This document shows, piece by piece, positions 13,427 to 15,173 of a DNA stretch of 15,173 nucleotides (within the stretch, counting starts at the first letter, position 1; every line of letters starts with the position of its first letter). The notes beneath the pieces are model-generated. The model was given only the letters and a program-made list of their open reading frames with translations. It was not told where the DNA came from and searched no databases. The translations under genes were made by a program, and so were the position numbers. Origin of the DNA: an uncultured Clostridium sp. (GTDB lineage: Bacteria; Bacillota; Clostridia; Lachnospirales; Lachnospiraceae); NCBI GenBank assembly GCA_900553925.1, contig USFH01000036.1, forward strand, positions 1 through 15,173, written 5' to 3'.

Positions 13427-13659
13427 CCTGTTTTTCCGTCTTTTTTCAAAAGTTCACAATTTCTTCGCATTTTCACTGAGGTTGCGGACATTTTTTCACG
13501 TTTATTTCTGTAAACCGCGTGCGTCCGGCAGTTCACATAAAATTGTTACATTTTGTAACAATTTGAAACATTTGATACACCATCTTGCGGTAGTTCCTCG
13601 TAAAATACAATATATGGAAACTTACGCATGGGAAATATACCATATCCGGACACATACAG
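13427..13659. other. Intergenic region upstream of the NlpC/P60 promoter
   Basis: This forms the bulk of the 362-base gap between the hydrolase start and the end of the next gene (13348-13709). Apart from the promoter and WalR-like box on one side and the terminator on the other, it holds A/T-rich runs near 13430-13500 and the 23-bp dyad at 13541-13563. I see no open reading frame with a ribosome site and no RNA gene. Confidence 0.6.
13541..13563. promoter_or_regulatory. Perfect 10-bp dyad, candidate operator
   Basis: AATTGTTACA (13541-13550) and its exact complement TGTAACAATT (13554-13563) are separated by TTT. The half sites TGTTAC/TGTAAC are the same words as in the WalR-like box, but here inverted and with 4-base spacing. 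The dyad is about 115 bases upstream of the hydrolase -35. The stem could also form in RNA, but no transcript is expected to cross it after the terminator. Confidence 0.4.
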
Positions 13660-13687
13660 AAAAATGGCGCAGGAAATCCTGCGCCAT
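13660..13687 (-). terminator. Intrinsic terminator of the membrane protein gene
   Basis: Arms ATGGCGCAGG (13664-13673) and CCTGCGCCAT (13678-13687), 10 bp perfect with a 4-base loop, are followed on the minus strand by TTTTT. It lies 22 bases after the stop codon at 13712-13710. Confidence 0.92.
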
Positions 13688-13709
13688 CCAATCTTATTCT
13701 AAATATCGG

Positions 13710-15173
13710 TTACCAGCTCTGCCAGTCGCCAAAGAATCCATTCTGTTCTTCCACATTGTAGAAACCATATCCCGGAAGTGTCGTTGCGCTCTCGTCAAGC
13801 GCCATCGGCGTTCTTACCCAGTCAATGTACTCTGCCGAAAGACTGCTCACCGGCGTTCCGGGCAGATACAATTCGAAGTTCGTTCCGCCATACAAACCAT
13901 AAGGTTCCGATGCCACGTAGCGGACCTTTCCGTATCCCGTCTCCTCAATCCATGTATCCTGTGTCTCTTCCGTCTCCAGCGTATCGATCTGCATCACATA
14001 GGTATAATCATCCTTCTTCCGGATATTCTTGAATTTCCCATGGAATGTCGACACATATTCTGTCCCATCATATCCATCGCCACTGTCTCCCATATCGGAA
14101 TCATAGTAATTTCCGGTAAATGAGCCATCCGGATTGATCGCCAGCTCTGTACTCCAACCACCGGCACCACTCATGAACGAGAAGCTCTGGGCTTCCGTAA
14201 ATGGCAGCTGTGTCGTCGTTCCCTGCGAAACATCTACCTGCTGTCCGTCCGAGAGCAGGGCAACCGCTTCTTCATACGTCAGATAATCGGCCTCCGCTGC
14301 AATCATAGCTGCATTTGCATTATCATCATGTGCACCGCAGTTGTAGATCAGCAGCTTCGACATCCGGCTTGTCAATGCATCAAGCTGTGCCTGGAACTCC
14401 TCCGGTGTCGCCGGCTGTCCACCGATCGTACAGGTGTCAATCGTGCCCGTATAATCCTCATTCGGCTCCCGATGTCTGGACATCAGCGGTTCTTCCTGCA
14501 GCATTCCATCCGGCTGTACATTGTAGCGGCTGTAATCTTCATTCGTCATTTCATCCTGCATCCCATTGCAGGAATAAAGCGTTGTTTCCCCTTCTATCTG
14601 AAACAGGGCGTACACATCTCCACCGGCAACCTGCGTCTCCCAGTGATCCACATAGTAGATCTGCTTCGCGGCTCCGTTTTCCACTGTGAAGATGTTCAAC
14701 GCATCATATTCCACGTATTCTTCCGACGAAGGGGATTTCTCAACAAACAGCAGCTCCGGAACATCATCGCCCGTCACATCAGACAAGGCAATCGAATGAT
14801 TCTCGGTGTTCGTCTCAAACTCTTCCGAATCAAGCGGCTGCCAGAACTGGTTGTAATCCCGGATGTTTGCCTCGTGTTCCTTCAGCACCTGCAGATATAT
14901 CTGCTTGTATGACTCGTCAACCGCGGCTTCGGTCGTCACTTCCTCTGTGGTTGTCTCGCTCGTTGCCTCTGTAGTAGGAACTTCCACCACATCGGTACTT
15001 GTCGCAGTTACCTCTGCGTTCTTTTTTTCGTTCTGCGAATGTCTGTATGCGGCAATTCCGCCGATCGTACCGCCTACGACTGCCGCCGCAGCAACTCCAA
15101 TGAGGATCTTCGCACCGAGTGTATGAAGTAATCCGCTGCCAATCGTGGTTCCGGCACCCGCTGCGCCTGATCC
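13710..15173 (-). CDS. Membrane-anchored extracellular protein of unknown function (N terminus outside window)
   Basis: The frame is open from base 15173 to the TAA at 13712-13710, giving 487 visible residues. A Gly/Ala-rich stretch comes first, then a membrane segment (about 23-43, ILIGVAAAAVVGGTIGGIAAY), a charged stop (RHSQNEKK), a TTEA-type spacer (about 65-84) and a large outer domain. Within it, ALSDVTGDDVPELLFVE (about residue 129) resembles the calcium-binding D-x-[TN]-G-D loop of FG-GAP-like repeats. A later Gly-rich beta domain starts with GGWSTELAINPDGSFTG (about 338). I do not recognise the family and assign no function. A GTG at 14990 is not the start: it has no ribosome site and would cut off the membrane anchor. 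The topology suggests an internal N-terminal part, lying to the right of this window, and an outer sensor or binding domain. A strong terminator follows. Confidence 0.8.
   Translation of the reverse strand, partial: GSGAAGAGTTIGSGLLHTLGAKILIGVAAAAVVGGTIGGIAAYRHSQNEKKNAEVTATSTDVVEVPTTEATSETTTEEVTTEAAVDESYKQIYLQVLKEHEANIRDYNQFWQPLDSEEFETNTENHSIALSDVTGDDVPELLFVEKSPSSEEYVEYDALNIFTVENGAAKQIYYVDHWETQVAGGDVYALFQIEGETTLYSCNGMQDEMTNEDYSRYNVQPDGMLQEEPLMSRHREPNEDYTGTIDTCTIGGQPATPEEFQAQLDALTSRMSKLLIYNCGAHDDNANAAMIAAEADYLTYEEAVALLSDGQQVDVSQGTTTQLPFTEAQSFSFMSGAGGWSTELAINPDGSFTGNYYDSDMGDSGDGYDGTEYVSTFHGKFKNIRKKDDYTYVMQIDTLETEETQDTWIEETGYGKVRYVASEPYGLYGGTNFELYLPGTPVSSLSAEYIDWVRTPMALDESATTLPGYGFYNVEEQNGFFGDWQSW

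Noticed and set aside
14988..14990. GTG as start of the rightmost gene
   Set aside because: There is no ribosome site before it, and the same frame continues upstream to the window edge with a good membrane helix.

Overview
The window looks like a low-to-mid GC, Gram-positive anaerobe of the Clostridia, most likely a Lachnospiraceae gut bacterium. The grounds are clostridial hydrophobic-W (ChW) repeats, a long-form HPF, strong GGAGG ribosome sites, Thr/Glu-rich (TTEA) linkers in exported proteins, a dlt-like cassette and protein-level similarity throughout. This is inference from family knowledge; no search was run. Every gene I accept is on the minus strand, so transcription runs from high to low coordinates.

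Right end to left end, in order of transcription. (a) 13710-15173: a membrane-anchored extracellular protein of unknown function whose N terminus lies outside the window, closed by a strong terminator. (b) 12010-13347: a secreted SH3b-SH3b-NlpC/P60 cell-wall hydrolase behind a full-consensus sigma-A type promoter, with a WalR-like direct repeat in its leader. (c) 11259-11786: hpf (ribosome hibernation), with its own extended -10 promoter and a terminator-like hairpin in the leader. (d) 8428-11030: a secreted protein with nine ChW repeats and a transglutaminase-like domain, then a TTEA-rich lipoprotein, probably co-transcribed and ended by a terminator. (e) 4126-8365: a four-gene dlt-like cassette in the order dltB, dltD-like, dltC, dltA, with overlaps or gaps of about 20 bases. 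It activates an amino acid (presumably D-alanine), loads it on a carrier protein and transfers it to a cell-surface polymer. (f) 1398-3971: secA with its own promoter. (g) prfB (RF2), which has the classic programmed +1 frameshift.

The left end is abnormal. prfB stops after its codon-recognition SPF motif and runs straight into the C-terminal half of tsaE, followed by the start of tsaB. The two frames meet in a short stretch that reads plausibly as both genes. The tsaE/tsaB side is clearly more AT-rich. This is either an assembly chimera or a deletion, and it removes the catalytic GGQ domain of RF2 and the ATP-binding half of TsaE.

The common theme is the cell envelope: wall hydrolysis, surface anchoring, wall-polymer acylation and the Sec motor that exports the secreted proteins. 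hpf, secA and prfB are often neighbours in Firmicutes; here an envelope block sits between hpf and secA. The points most worth checking are the prfB/tsaE junction, a 148-bp near-palindromic element between secA and prfB, the terminator immediately before the dltB ribosome site, the unusual dlt gene set, the three-by-three organisation of the ChW repeats, and the WalR-like box on the hydrolase gene.
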